Shown one piece after another: positions 24,002 through 31,757 of a DNA stretch of 64,000 nt. The position numbers and the translations under genes are program-made. This DNA comes from an uncultured Microbacterium sp. (GTDB lineage Bacteria; Actinomycetota; Actinomycetes; Actinomycetales; Microbacteriaceae), in assembly GCF_900078385.1 (NCBI RefSeq), contig NZ_FLQR01000007.1, positions 124,001 through 188,000 of the forward strand, given 5' to 3'. The notes under the pieces are model-generated. The model had not been told where the DNA came from. It saw nothing but the letters and a program-made list of their open reading frames with translations, and did no database searches. Within the stretch, counting starts at the first letter, position 1. Each line of letters opens with the position of its first letter.

Positions 24002-24998
24002 GGAGGTTCACCACCCCGCCGAGCGCGATGGCGCTCAGCACGACGACGACGACGAGACCCGCGAGCACCCGGGTGCGGAATGTCGTCCGCAGGAGCGCGA
24101 GCATCTTGACGTCCACGAGCGGCCCGACCAGCAGGAAGGCGACGATCGAGCCCGGGGTGAACGTCGAGGCGAACGACAGCGCGAAGAACGCGTCGACGTT
24201 CGAGCAGATCGACACCACCATCGCGAGGGCGATCATGGCGAGGATCGACAGCGCCGGATTGGACCCGATCGCGAGGAGCATGTCGCGCGGGACGAGCACC
24301 TGCACGGCACCGGCGAGCGCCGAGCCGATGACGAGCGCCGGCATGACGGCGCGCAGCTCGACGACGAACTGTGCGAGGCTCCGCCGCCCACGACCGCCGG
24401 ACTCGGTCTCGACGATCTCGCACGTCGCACGGAAGCGGTCGGTGACGAGCCCGTCGGGATCGGGATGCCGGCTGTACAGCCAGCCGATGAGGTTCGCTAC
24501 GGCGTAGCCGCCGAGCAGCCGCGCGATGAGGATGCCGTCGTCGAACCCGAACGCCTGGTGGGTCGTGATGATCACGATGGGATTGACGATCGGCGCCGCG
24601 ATGAGGAAGGTCAGCGTCTCGGGGACCGAGAATCCGCGCATCATGAGTCCCCGCGCGAACGGGACGTTGCCGCACTCGCAGACCGGGATGAGCATGCCGA
24701 GGAGCGACAGCACGGCGCGACGGGCCCATGCCCGCCGCGGCATCCATCGTTCGATGACATCCGGCGGCACCCACACCTGCACGACGATCGAGAGGATGAC
24801 GCCGAGCAGGACGAACGGCAGCGACTCGATGAGCACGCTGAGGGACAGGGTCAGGGCGTCCTGCGCGCGGGTCGGGAGCAGCGGCGCGGGCGAGATCAGC
24901 GCGAGGGCGACCAGCCCGCCGATGACGGCGACACCTCCGACGAGCGCGACCCACGGCGAGAGGCGCGCGTGCGAGGTGCGCGTGCGCGTGCTCGTCAC
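23994..24998 (-). CDS. COG0701-type permease (YcgR/DUF318-like)
   Basis: 334 residues with about eight to ten transmembrane helices. The second half of the first repeat contains PVCECGNVPFARGLM, a CxC motif characteristic of this predicted permease family, and the second repeat has SICSNVDAFFALSF. A glutamate- and histidine-bearing loop (RHPDPDG) separates the halves. The GTG start overlaps the zur stop (GTGA), so it is coupled to the regulator. Function in transport of metal or a metal-metallophore complex is inferred from genome context in several phyla, not proven. Confidence 0.9.
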   Translation of the reverse strand: MTSTRTRTSHARLSPWVALVGGVAVIGGLVALALISPAPLLPTRAQDALTLSLSVLIESLPFVLLGVILSIVVQVWVPPDVIERWMPRRAWARRAVLSLLGMLIPVCECGNVPFARGLMMRGFSVPETLTFLIAAPIVNPIVIITTHQAFGFDDGILIARLLGGYAVANLIGWLYSRHPDPDGLVTDRFRATCEIVETESGGRGRRSLAQFVVELRAVMPALVIGSALAGAVQVLVPRDMLLAIGSNPALSILAMIALAMVVSICSNVDAFFALSFASTFTPGSIVAFLLVGPLVDVKMLALLRTTFRTRVLAGLVVVVVLSAIALGGVVNLLA

Positions 24999-25390
24999 CG
25001 AGCCGCTTCCGAGCAGGATGCGCACAGGCCGAAGATGTCCACGACGTGCTCCGCGCGGGTGAAGCCGTGCGCCGCGGCGGTCCGCTGCGCCCACGTCTCC
25101 ACGTCGGTCGCCTGGATCTCCACGGTCGTCCCGCAGCCGCGGCAGATCAGATGGTGATGGTGGCCTTCGCTCGAGCAGGCCCGGTAGATCGCCTCGCCCT
25201 CCGGGCTCTGCAGCTGATCGGCCTCGCCGCTGGCGGCGAGGGAGGCGAGCGTGCGGTACACCGTCGCGAGGCCGATGCCGGTGTTGTCGTCGCGCAGGGA
25301 GGCGTGCAGGTCCTGCGCGGACACGAATCCGCGGGCGTCGCCGAGCGCCGCGCGCACGCGATCGCGCTGCCAGGTGTTGCGCTGGACCAT
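24995..25390 (-). CDS. zur: Fur family transcriptional regulator, probable zinc uptake regulator
   Basis: 131 residues. Winged helix domain (about 1-75) with GIGLATVYRTLASLAASGEAD, then the metal-binding dimer domain with EGHHHHLICRGCG and the second cysteine pair CASC near the end, a structural zinc site. The position between znuB and the permease, together with the Zur-type palindrome before znuA, argues for Zur rather than Fur or PerR. It has its own leaderless promoter TAGACT, 6 nt before the ATG, so it can be expressed independently of znuACB. Confidence 0.92.
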   Translation of the reverse strand: MVQRNTWQRDRVRAALGDARGFVSAQDLHASLRDDNTGIGLATVYRTLASLAASGEADQLQSPEGEAIYRACSSEGHHHHLICRGCGTTVEIQATDVETWAQRTAAAHGFTRAEHVVDIFGLCASCSEAAR

Positions 25391-25396
25391 GGCCGG

Positions 25397-25402
25397 AGTC
25401 TA
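25397..25402 (-). promoter_or_regulatory. -10 element, leaderless zur
   Basis: On the minus strand TAGACT, then CCGGCC, then ATG at 25390. It lies in the 47-bp gap after znuB. Confidence 0.6.
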
Positions 25403-25437
25403 CCCGCGGGCCTTCTGAGCACCCGGTGTGCGGGCGC

Positions 25438-26298
25438 TCACCGGGCCGCCGTGACCCGCCCGCGCCGCGCGCCGACGACGCGGCAGACGAGGTAGATCAC
25501 GAAGGAGATCGTGGTGATGTAGGGGCTGACCGGCAGCGTCCCCATGACGGCGAGCAGGATCCCGCCGACGGCCGCGACGATGCCGAAGAGGGCGGACAGC
25601 ACAGGCACCGCGATGGCTCCGGAGGCCACCCGCACGGCGGCCGCCGCCGGCGTGACGACGAGCGCCATCACGAGGAGCGCGCCGATGATGTGCACCGCGA
25701 CGGCGACGGCGAGGCCCAGCAGCAGCATGAAGCCGAGCGACACGGCGACCGTCGGCACGCCCCGCGCGGCGGCGGACTGCGGATCGAGGGAGTCGAACCG
25801 CAGCGGCCTCCAGATGAGCAGCAGCGCGATCAGCACGAACGCGGAGATCCCGATGAGCCAGCCGAGCTGGGCGGACTGCACCGACACGATCTGCCCCGTG
25901 AGCAGGCTGAACCGGTTGGCGCTGCGCCCGTCGTAGAGCGAGAGGAACAGGATGCCGAGGCCCAGGCCGAACGACATCAGGACGCCGACGATGGAGTTGC
26001 GCTCCCGCGCCCGCGCGCCGAGCCATCCGATCAGGCCCGCCGCCACGAGCGAGCCGATGATCGAGCCCGTCACGACGTCCGCCCCGATCAGGAGGGCCGC
26101 CGCGGCGCCGGCGAACGAGAGCTCGCTGATGCCGTGCACCGCGAAGGCCATGTCGCGCTGGATGACGAAGACGCCCATGAGGCCGCCGACGAGCCCCAGG
26201 ATCGCCCCCGCCCACACCGAGTTCGACACGAGCGCGAGGATGTCGCCGTAGTCGGCGAGGCCGCCGAACATGGCCTCCCAGACGTCCGCCGCGTTCAC
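25438..26298 (-). CDS. znuB: Metal ABC transporter permease (zinc)
   Basis: 286 residues, eight or nine transmembrane helices of the ABC-3 family (AFAVHGISELSFAGAAAALL is the conserved loop that contacts the ATPase). It forms the membrane channel of the ZnuABC importer. The GTG start overlaps the znuC stop by 4 nt (GTGA). A longer frame upstream lies inside znuC and was rejected. Followed by zur. Confidence 0.95.
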   Translation of the reverse strand: MNAADVWEAMFGGLADYGDILALVSNSVWAGAILGLVGGLMGVFVIQRDMAFAVHGISELSFAGAAAALLIGADVVTGSIIGSLVAAGLIGWLGARARERNSIVGVLMSFGLGLGILFLSLYDGRSANRFSLLTGQIVSVQSAQLGWLIGISAFVLIALLLIWRPLRFDSLDPQSAAARGVPTVAVSLGFMLLLGLAVAVAVHIIGALLVMALVVTPAAAAVRVASGAIAVPVLSALFGIVAAVGGILLAVMGTLPVSPYITTISFVIYLVCRVVGARRGRVTAAR

Positions 26299-27125
26299 TC
26301 GTGGCCCTCGTGGTGGTGGTGCGACTCCTCCGCGTCGGGCGCCCCCACCACGACGAGCCGGTCGCCCGCGCGCAGCACGAAGACCGGCGCCCCGTAGAGG
26401 TCGGAGAGGACCGGCGAGGTCAGGACGTCCTTCGGCTTGCCGAGCGTGAAGCGGCCGTTCGCGAGGTAGAGGATGCGGTCGACCTTGCCGAGGACCGGAT
26501 TGATGTCGTGGGTGACCAGCAGCACGCCGGCGCCGGTCTTGCGGTGCGCGTCGATGAGCCGGACCACGGCCTGCTGGTTCGCGAGGTCGAGGCTCGTGAG
26601 CGGCTCGTCGCACAGCAGCAGCCGGGGGTCGTCGGCGAGCGCCTGCCCGACGCGCAGGCGCTGCTGCTCGCCGCCGGAGAGCACGCCCACCGGCTCGTCG
26701 GCGAACTCGGTCGCGCCCACGGCGTCGATGAGCGCGTCGACGCGGGCCCGGTCGCCGCGGCGGCGCAGCGGGAGGCCGAAGCGGTGCCCGTCGACGCCCA
26801 GGGCGACGAGCTCGCGCCCCCGGATGGAGGTCTCACGCGGCAGCGGCCGCGCCTGCGGCAGGTAGCCGATGCGGCGGTTCCCCCGCCGGCTCACCGGTTC
26901 GCCGAGCGCCTCGATCGTGCCCTCGCTGAGGGGTTCGAGACCGAGGATGGCGCGCAGCAGCGTGGTCTTGCCCGACCCGCTGGGCCCGAGCACGGCGATG
27001 AGCTCGCCGGGCGCGACGTCGAGGTCGAGCCCGCTCCACAGCTCCCGGTCGCCGCGACGGAGCGCGGCGCCGCGGATCCGCAGGGGGAGCTGCGGCGGCG
27101 TCTGCGGGGCGGCGGGCGAGGTCAC
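26295..27125 (-). CDS. znuC: Metal ABC transporter ATP-binding protein (zinc) with His-rich tail
   Basis: 276 residues. Walker A GPSGSGKTT (about 47-55), signature LSGGEQQRLR, Walker B LLLCDEPLTSLD and switch histidine VTHDINPV are all present. The chain ends SHHHHEGHE, a histidine cluster beyond the nucleotide-binding domain that could sense or buffer zinc. The GTG start overlaps the znuA stop by 4 nt. Cytoplasmic partner of ZnuB. Confidence 0.96.
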   Translation of the reverse strand: MTSPAAPQTPPQLPLRIRGAALRRGDRELWSGLDLDVAPGELIAVLGPSGSGKTTLLRAILGLEPLSEGTIEALGEPVSRRGNRRIGYLPQARPLPRETSIRGRELVALGVDGHRFGLPLRRRGDRARVDALIDAVGATEFADEPVGVLSGGEQQRLRVGQALADDPRLLLCDEPLTSLDLANQQAVVRLIDAHRKTGAGVLLVTHDINPVLGKVDRILYLANGRFTLGKPKDVLTSPVLSDLYGAPVFVLRAGDRLVVVGAPDAEESHHHHEGHE

Positions 27126-28078
27126 CGGGTCAGCGTACCGGCGAGATCGGCGACGTTCGCCCGCATCCAGCCGAGGTAGGTCTCGCCCTCGGGGACGAGC
27201 TCGGTGAACTCCAGGACCGGGATGCCGTCGGCGGCGGCCCAGCGCAGGACCTCGCCCGTCTCGGCTCCGCCGGTCTGCGCGTTGGACAGCACGGCGCGCA
27301 CGTCGCCGGCGCCGAGGATGTCGCGCGCCTCGAGCAGGGTCGACGGAGGGACGTCCTGCCCCTCTTCGACGGCTTCGCTGAAGGCCGCGGGGGCGGCGTC
27401 CACGAGGCCGGCCGCCTCGAGCAGGTACACCGGGACGGGCTCGGTGACGAACACACGGTCGCCGGCGTGCGCGGCCGCGACGGCGGCGAGGTCGCCCTCG
27501 AGCTCCTCGATGCCGGCCTGGAAGTCGGCGAGGTTGTCCGCGAAGTCGGCGGCGTGCGCCGCGTCGATCTCGCTCAGCTCGTGGGCGATGTCCTCGGCGA
27601 CGTGCGCGACGGTGTGCGGGTCGTACCAGACGTGCTCGTTGAAGCCCTCGATGTGGTCGTGGGGGGCGTCGCTGTCGTGGTCGTGGTCGGCCTCGGTCTC
27701 GGTCGCGTGGCCCTCGTTGCCGGGGTACGCGTGCGAGAACTCGACGGCCGTCAGCACGACGGCATCCGCGTCGCTGGCCTCGATGAGCCCGTCGACGAAG
27801 GCGTCGTAGCCGCCGCCGTTGCGCACGATGAGATCGGCGCGGGAGATCGTCAGCTGGTCGCGCGCCGATGCCTCGTAGGCGTGCGGATCCTGGGCGACCG
27901 AGGAGATGAGCGAGGTCACCTCGACCAGGTCGCCGCCGATCGCCTCGGCGATCTGCCCGTACACGTTCGTCGACGCGACGACCCGGATCCCGTCGCCATC
28001 GGCCCCTGCGGAGGAGCAGCCGGCGAGGAGCAGCCCGGCGACGGTGGCGAGCGAGAGCGCGGAGAGGGTGCGGTGCAT
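27122..28078 (-). CDS. znuA: Metal ABC transporter substrate-binding lipoprotein (zinc)
   Basis: 318 residues. Lipobox LLAGC (Cys21) anchors it outside the membrane. Cluster A-I fold with zinc ligand candidates: His in DPHAYEAS (about 65), a His/Asp-rich loop HDHDSDAPHDH (about 132-142), HVWYDPHTV (about 150) and the C-terminal acidic ligand region. The His-rich loop is typical of ZnuA rather than manganese-binding MntA. First gene of znuA-znuC-znuB, with a Zur box over its promoter. Confidence 0.97.
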   Translation of the reverse strand: MHRTLSALSLATVAGLLLAGCSSAGADGDGIRVVASTNVYGQIAEAIGGDLVEVTSLISSVAQDPHAYEASARDQLTISRADLIVRNGGGYDAFVDGLIEASDADAVVLTAVEFSHAYPGNEGHATETEADHDHDSDAPHDHIEGFNEHVWYDPHTVAHVAEDIAHELSEIDAAHAADFADNLADFQAGIEELEGDLAAVAAAHAGDRVFVTEPVPVYLLEAAGLVDAAPAAFSEAVEEGQDVPPSTLLEARDILGAGDVRAVLSNAQTGGAETGEVLRWAAADGIPVLEFTELVPEGETYLGWMRANVADLAGTLTR

Positions 28079-28084
28079 GACACC

Positions 28085-28113
28085 AGCCTACGTCTTATTG
28101 ATAACCATTCTCA
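28085..28113 (-). promoter_or_regulatory. znuA promoter with Zur box
   Basis: On the minus strand the 7-1-7 palindrome TGAGAATGGTTATCA (28113-28099) matches the Zur/Fur-type pattern TGAnAATnnTTnTCA. It lies 8 bp upstream of the -10 TAGGCT (28090-28085), which is 6 nt from the ATG. The box covers the -35 region, so zinc-loaded Zur would block transcription. Confidence 0.85.
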
Positions 28114-28150
28114 AATCGAGCGGGATCGCGCAGATCGAGCGGTGTGCGGC

Positions 28151-29503
28151 TCAGTCCAGCAGCAGCGCGGGCTCCTCGAGGATCGACGCGATATCGGCCA
28201 CGAACCGGCTCACGCCGTCGCCGTCGATGACGCGGTGGTCGAACGACCCCGACACCGTCGTGACGAAGCGGGGACGCACCTCGCCGTCGACGACCCACGG
28301 CTTCTGCCGGATGGTGCCCATCGCGATGATGCCGGACTCGCCGGGGTTGATGATCGGCGTGCCGGCATCCATCCCGAAGACGCCGATGTTGGTGATCGTG
28401 ATCGTGCCGCCCTGCTGGTCTGCGGGGGTGGACTTGCCTTCGCGCGCCGTGAGCGTGAGCTTCTCGAGCGCACGGGCGAGCTCGCGCATGTTGAGGTCCT
28501 GCGCGTCCTTGATGTTCGGGACCAGCAGGCCGCGAGGAGTGGCGGCCGCGATGCCGAGGTTGACGTAATTGCGGACGCGGATCTCCGCGGAGCCGTCCTC
28601 GTTGTCGATCCAGGCGGCGTTGACCATGGGGGTGCGACGCACCGCCCAGATGACGGCGCGCGCCATGATCAGGAGGGGCGAGACCTTGATGTCCGCGAAG
28701 TCCGGCGAGGTCTTCAGCCGCTTGACGAGCTCCATCGTGCGCGTGGCGTCGACGTCGGTCCAGACCGAGACGTGCGGCGCCGTGTAGGCGGAGCGCACCA
28801 TCCCGCTCGCGATGGCCTTGCGGACGCCCTTGACGGGGATGGCCTCTTCGCGCTCCGGGTCCGCCGCCGGCGGCGGCGCGAGCGTCGGAGCGGGGCGGGA
28901 CGCGGCCTGCGCGGCGACGGGGATCGACTGCTCCCGCACTTCGGGCACCCCGGGTGTCGCGATGTTGCGGAACACCGAGGCCTGCGAGGCGTGCTTCACG
29001 ACGTCGTCGCGGGTGACCTCCCCGGCGGGCCCGGACGGCACGACCTGGGTCAGGTCGACGTCGAGGTCGCGGGCGAGCTTGCGGATGGGGGGTTTCGCGA
29101 CGACGCCGACGGATGCCTGGACGGGGCGTTCGGCGGGCTTGCGGCGCCGCGACTGCACCTGGCCGCCGGTGCCGTAGCCGACGAGGACCGCGCCGCCGTC
29201 CTCGGGCTCGGTGGCCTTCTCGCCGTGCTCGGACAGGCCGGCGGACGCGTCCGGCTCGGCAGCGCCGCCCGTGATGGTGATGATCGCGGCGCCGACCGTC
29301 ACGGTGTCGCCCTCCGCTGCCAGCAGGTCGCCGACCGTCCCGGAGAACGGCGACGGCAGCTCCACGAGCGACTTCGCGGTCTCGATCTCGACCAGGACGT
29401 CGTTGACGGCGACGGCGTCGCCGGGGCCGACGCGCCACTGCACGATCTCGGCCTCTGTGAGGCCTTCGCCGACATCCGGCAGATGGAAGGTCTGCGTGCT
29501 CAT
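28151..29503 (-). CDS. bkdC: 2-oxoacid dehydrogenase E2 component (dihydrolipoamide acyltransferase)
   Basis: 450 residues. A single lipoyl domain (about 1-78; lipoylated Lys in [12 protein letters not shown]), an Ala/Pro linker, a peripheral subunit-binding domain (about 128-165, [15 protein letters not shown]) and the catalytic acyltransferase domain, with the active site [13 protein letters not shown] near the C-terminus. It is the core of a multienzyme complex. Last gene of the E1-alpha, E1-beta, E2 operon; no E3 gene is adjacent. Branched-chain 2-oxoacids are the likely substrates because pyruvate in actinobacteria is normally handled by an AceE-type E1, but this is inference. Confidence 0.93.
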   Translation of the reverse strand: MSTQTFHLPDVGEGLTEAEIVQWRVGPGDAVAVNDVLVEIETAKSLVELPSPFSGTVGDLLAAEGDTVTVGAAIITITGGAAEPDASAGLSEHGEKATEPEDGGAVLVGYGTGGQVQSRRRKPAERPVQASVGVVAKPPIRKLARDLDVDLTQVVPSGPAGEVTRDDVVKHASQASVFRNIATPGVPEVREQSIPVAAQAASRPAPTLAPPPAADPEREEAIPVKGVRKAIASGMVRSAYTAPHVSVWTDVDATRTMELVKRLKTSPDFADIKVSPLLIMARAVIWAVRRTPMVNAAWIDNEDGSAEIRVRNYVNLGIAAATPRGLLVPNIKDAQDLNMRELARALEKLTLTAREGKSTPADQQGGTITITNIGVFGMDAGTPIINPGESGIIAMGTIRQKPWVVDGEVRPRFVTTVSGSFDHRVIDGDGVSRFVADIASILEEPALLLD

Positions 29504-29525
29504 CGGTGCTCCAAATCAGTCTGCG

Positions 29526-30509
29526 TCAGTAGGCCAGCGCGCGGTCGACGGCTTCGAGGATGCGGTCGGGGTCGGGCAGGTAGGTGCCCTCGAGCTTCGC
29601 GGGCGGGAAGGGCACGTCGAACCCGGAGACGCGCAGGACAGGGGACTCCAGCGCGAAGAAGGCCCGCTCCATGACGGTCGCGGCGACCTCCGACCCGACC
29701 GACGTGAAGCCGGGCGCCTCCTGCGCGTAGACCATGCGGCCGGTGCGGCGCACCGAGTCCAGGATCGGGCCGTAGTCGACGGGCGAGAGGGAGCGCAGGT
29801 CGATGACCTCGCAGCTCGTGCCCTCGGACTCGGCGAGCGCCGCGGCCTGCAGGAGCGTCGTGACCATCGCGCCGTGACCGACGAGCGTGATGTCGGTGCC
29901 GCGGCGGACGACCCGTGATGCGTGCAGCGGCAGGGCCCTGTCGGCGGTGTCGACCTCGCCCTTGACCCAGTACTTCGCCTTCGGCTCGAGGAAGACCACG
30001 GGATCGGGCGAGGTGATGGCGTCCTGGATCATCCAGTACGCGTCGTTGGGCGTCGAGGGCGACACCACCCGCAGGCCCGGCGTGTGCGCGAAGTAGGCCT
30101 CGGGGCTCTCCTGGTGATGCTCGACGGCGCCGATGTGCCCGCCGTACGGGATGCGGATGACGACCGGCATCCGGTAGGCGCCCTCGTGCCGGTTGGTGAT
30201 CTTCGCGAGCTGCGAGGTGATCTGATCGAAGGCGGGGAAGACGAAGCCGTCGAACTGGATCTCGCAGACGGGCCGGAAGCCCGCCATCGCCAGGCCGATG
30301 GCCGTGCCGACGATGCCGGACTCGGCCAGCGGGGTGTCGAGGACGCGGCGGTCGCCGAACTCGGCCTGCAGGCCCTCGGTGACGCGGAAGACGCCGCCGA
30401 GGCGGCCGATGTCCTCGCCCATGAGGAGGACGTGGTCGTCGGCGGCCATCGCTGCGCGCAGACCCGCGTTGAGGGCCTTCGCGAACGGGAGGTTCTGGAC
30501 GTCGCTCAT
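29526..30509 (-). CDS. bkdB: 2-oxoacid dehydrogenase E1 component, beta subunit
   Basis: 327 residues. Transketolase-like pyrimidine domain with MGEDIGRLGGVFRVTEGL, TPLAESGIVGTAIGLAMAG and EIQFDGFVFPAFDQI, then the C-terminal transketolase domain ending GTYLPDPDRILEAVDRALAY. It pairs with the alpha subunit to form the thiamine diphosphate site. The ATG overlaps the alpha stop by 4 nt (ATGA), and E2 follows after 22 bp. Confidence 0.95.
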   Translation of the reverse strand: MSDVQNLPFAKALNAGLRAAMAADDHVLLMGEDIGRLGGVFRVTEGLQAEFGDRRVLDTPLAESGIVGTAIGLAMAGFRPVCEIQFDGFVFPAFDQITSQLAKITNRHEGAYRMPVVIRIPYGGHIGAVEHHQESPEAYFAHTPGLRVVSPSTPNDAYWMIQDAITSPDPVVFLEPKAKYWVKGEVDTADRALPLHASRVVRRGTDITLVGHGAMVTTLLQAAALAESEGTSCEVIDLRSLSPVDYGPILDSVRRTGRMVYAQEAPGFTSVGSEVAATVMERAFFALESPVLRVSGFDVPFPPAKLEGTYLPDPDRILEAVDRALAY

Positions 30510-31651
30510 GCCTGGGCCTCCCCGAACGCGGACTCGTAGTCGGCGAGCCACGCGCGCTGCGCGTCGATGAGCGGATGCGGGTCGCTGTACACGTGCGCGA
30601 ACATCGAGGCGGCCTCGATGTCGCCCAGCGCGTTCGTGCGCACCCGGACGTCGTCCGCGTAGGCCTGCGCTTCGGCATCCACCTCGGTGAAGAGCGACGA
30701 CGCGGCACCGCGGCCCTCGAGGTACGCGCGCATCCGCTCGATGGGGTCGCGGCGGGCCCACGACGCCTCCTCGTCGGAGGTGCGGTACTTCGTGGGGTCG
30801 TCGCTCGTCGTGTGGGCGCCCATGCGGTACGTGAGCGCCTCGATCGCGCGCGGACCCTCGCCGGCGCGCGCTTCGTCGAGCGCGAGCTTCGTGACGGCGT
30901 AGCTGGCGAGCACGTCGTTGCCGTCCACGCGCAGGGACGGCATCCCGTAGCCTTCACCGCGCCGGTACAGCGGGGCGCGGGCCTGCGTGGAGACGGGCAC
31001 CGAGATCGCCCAGTGGTTGTTCTGCAGGAAGAACACCTGCGGAGTGCGGTACGTGTTCGCGAAGACCATGGCCTCGTGCACGTCGCCCTGGCTGGAAGCG
31101 CCGTCGCCGTAGTAGACCATGACGGCGGCGTCCTTCTCGGGGTCGCCCGTGCCGCACCGTCCGTCGAAGACCATCCCCATGCCGAGGCCCGTCGCGTGCA
31201 GGGTCTGCGCACCGAGGACGAGCGTGTAGATGTGCGTGTTGCCGTTCTTCGGGTCTGTCGGGTCCCATCCGCCGTGCGTGAGGCCGCGCATGAGCCGGAC
31301 GATGTCGATGGGGTCGACGCCGCGGATCGTGGACACGACGTGCTCGCGGTACGACGGGAAGAGGTGGTCCTGCGGACGGGCGGCGCGCGCGGAACCCACT
31401 TGCGCGGCCTCCTGCCCGAACGACGGCGGCCACAGCGCCAGCTGGCCCTGACGCTGCAGGTTCGTCGCCTGCCGGTCGAACGCACGCACCACGACCATGT
31501 CGCGGTACAGCCCGCGGAGGTCGTCGTCGCTCAGCGCGTCGATGAGCGGGAGGAGGCGCTCGGCCTCCGGGGTGGGCGCGAACGTGCCGTCGGCCGCGAG
31601 GACGCGGACGAGGGCGGGGTCATCGGCCTGGGCCTCGAAAGAGGGGGTCAC
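30506..31651 (-). CDS. bkdA: 2-oxoacid dehydrogenase E1 component, alpha subunit
   Basis: 381 residues. Thiamine diphosphate motif GDGASSQGDVHEAMVFAN ending in NN (about 173-197) and the phosphorylation-loop equivalent YRMGAHTTSDDPTKYR are present. It decarboxylates the 2-oxoacid and passes the acyl group to E2. The GTG start at 31651 has the TAGCGT leaderless promoter. The gene heads the operon bkdA-bkdB-bkdC. A pyruvate-specific function cannot be excluded. Confidence 0.94.
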   Translation of the reverse strand: MTPSFEAQADDPALVRVLAADGTFAPTPEAERLLPLIDALSDDDLRGLYRDMVVVRAFDRQATNLQRQGQLALWPPSFGQEAAQVGSARAARPQDHLFPSYREHVVSTIRGVDPIDIVRLMRGLTHGGWDPTDPKNGNTHIYTLVLGAQTLHATGLGMGMVFDGRCGTGDPEKDAAVMVYYGDGASSQGDVHEAMVFANTYRTPQVFFLQNNHWAISVPVSTQARAPLYRRGEGYGMPSLRVDGNDVLASYAVTKLALDEARAGEGPRAIEALTYRMGAHTTSDDPTKYRTSDEEASWARRDPIERMRAYLEGRGAASSLFTEVDAEAQAYADDVRVRTNALGDIEAASMFAHVYSDPHPLIDAQRAWLADYESAFGEAQA

Positions 31652-31657
31652 GGTCCT

Positions 31658-31663
31658 ACGCTA
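31658..31663 (-). promoter_or_regulatory. -10 element, leaderless E1-alpha gene
   Basis: On the minus strand TAGCGT, then AGGACC, then the GTG at 31651. Confidence 0.6.
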
Positions 31664-31757
31664 ACGTGCCCCCCGGTGCGCCTTCTGCAGGACATCGACA
31701 ACGGATGCCGGGAATCACGGTGCCGAGTCGACAGGTGCCCGGCAGGTGCCAGGTGGA

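Noticed and set aside
27467..29674. A 735-codon plus-strand frame opposite znuA and E2
   Set aside because: The opposite-strand genes have complete domains; this frame is low complexity and without start signals.
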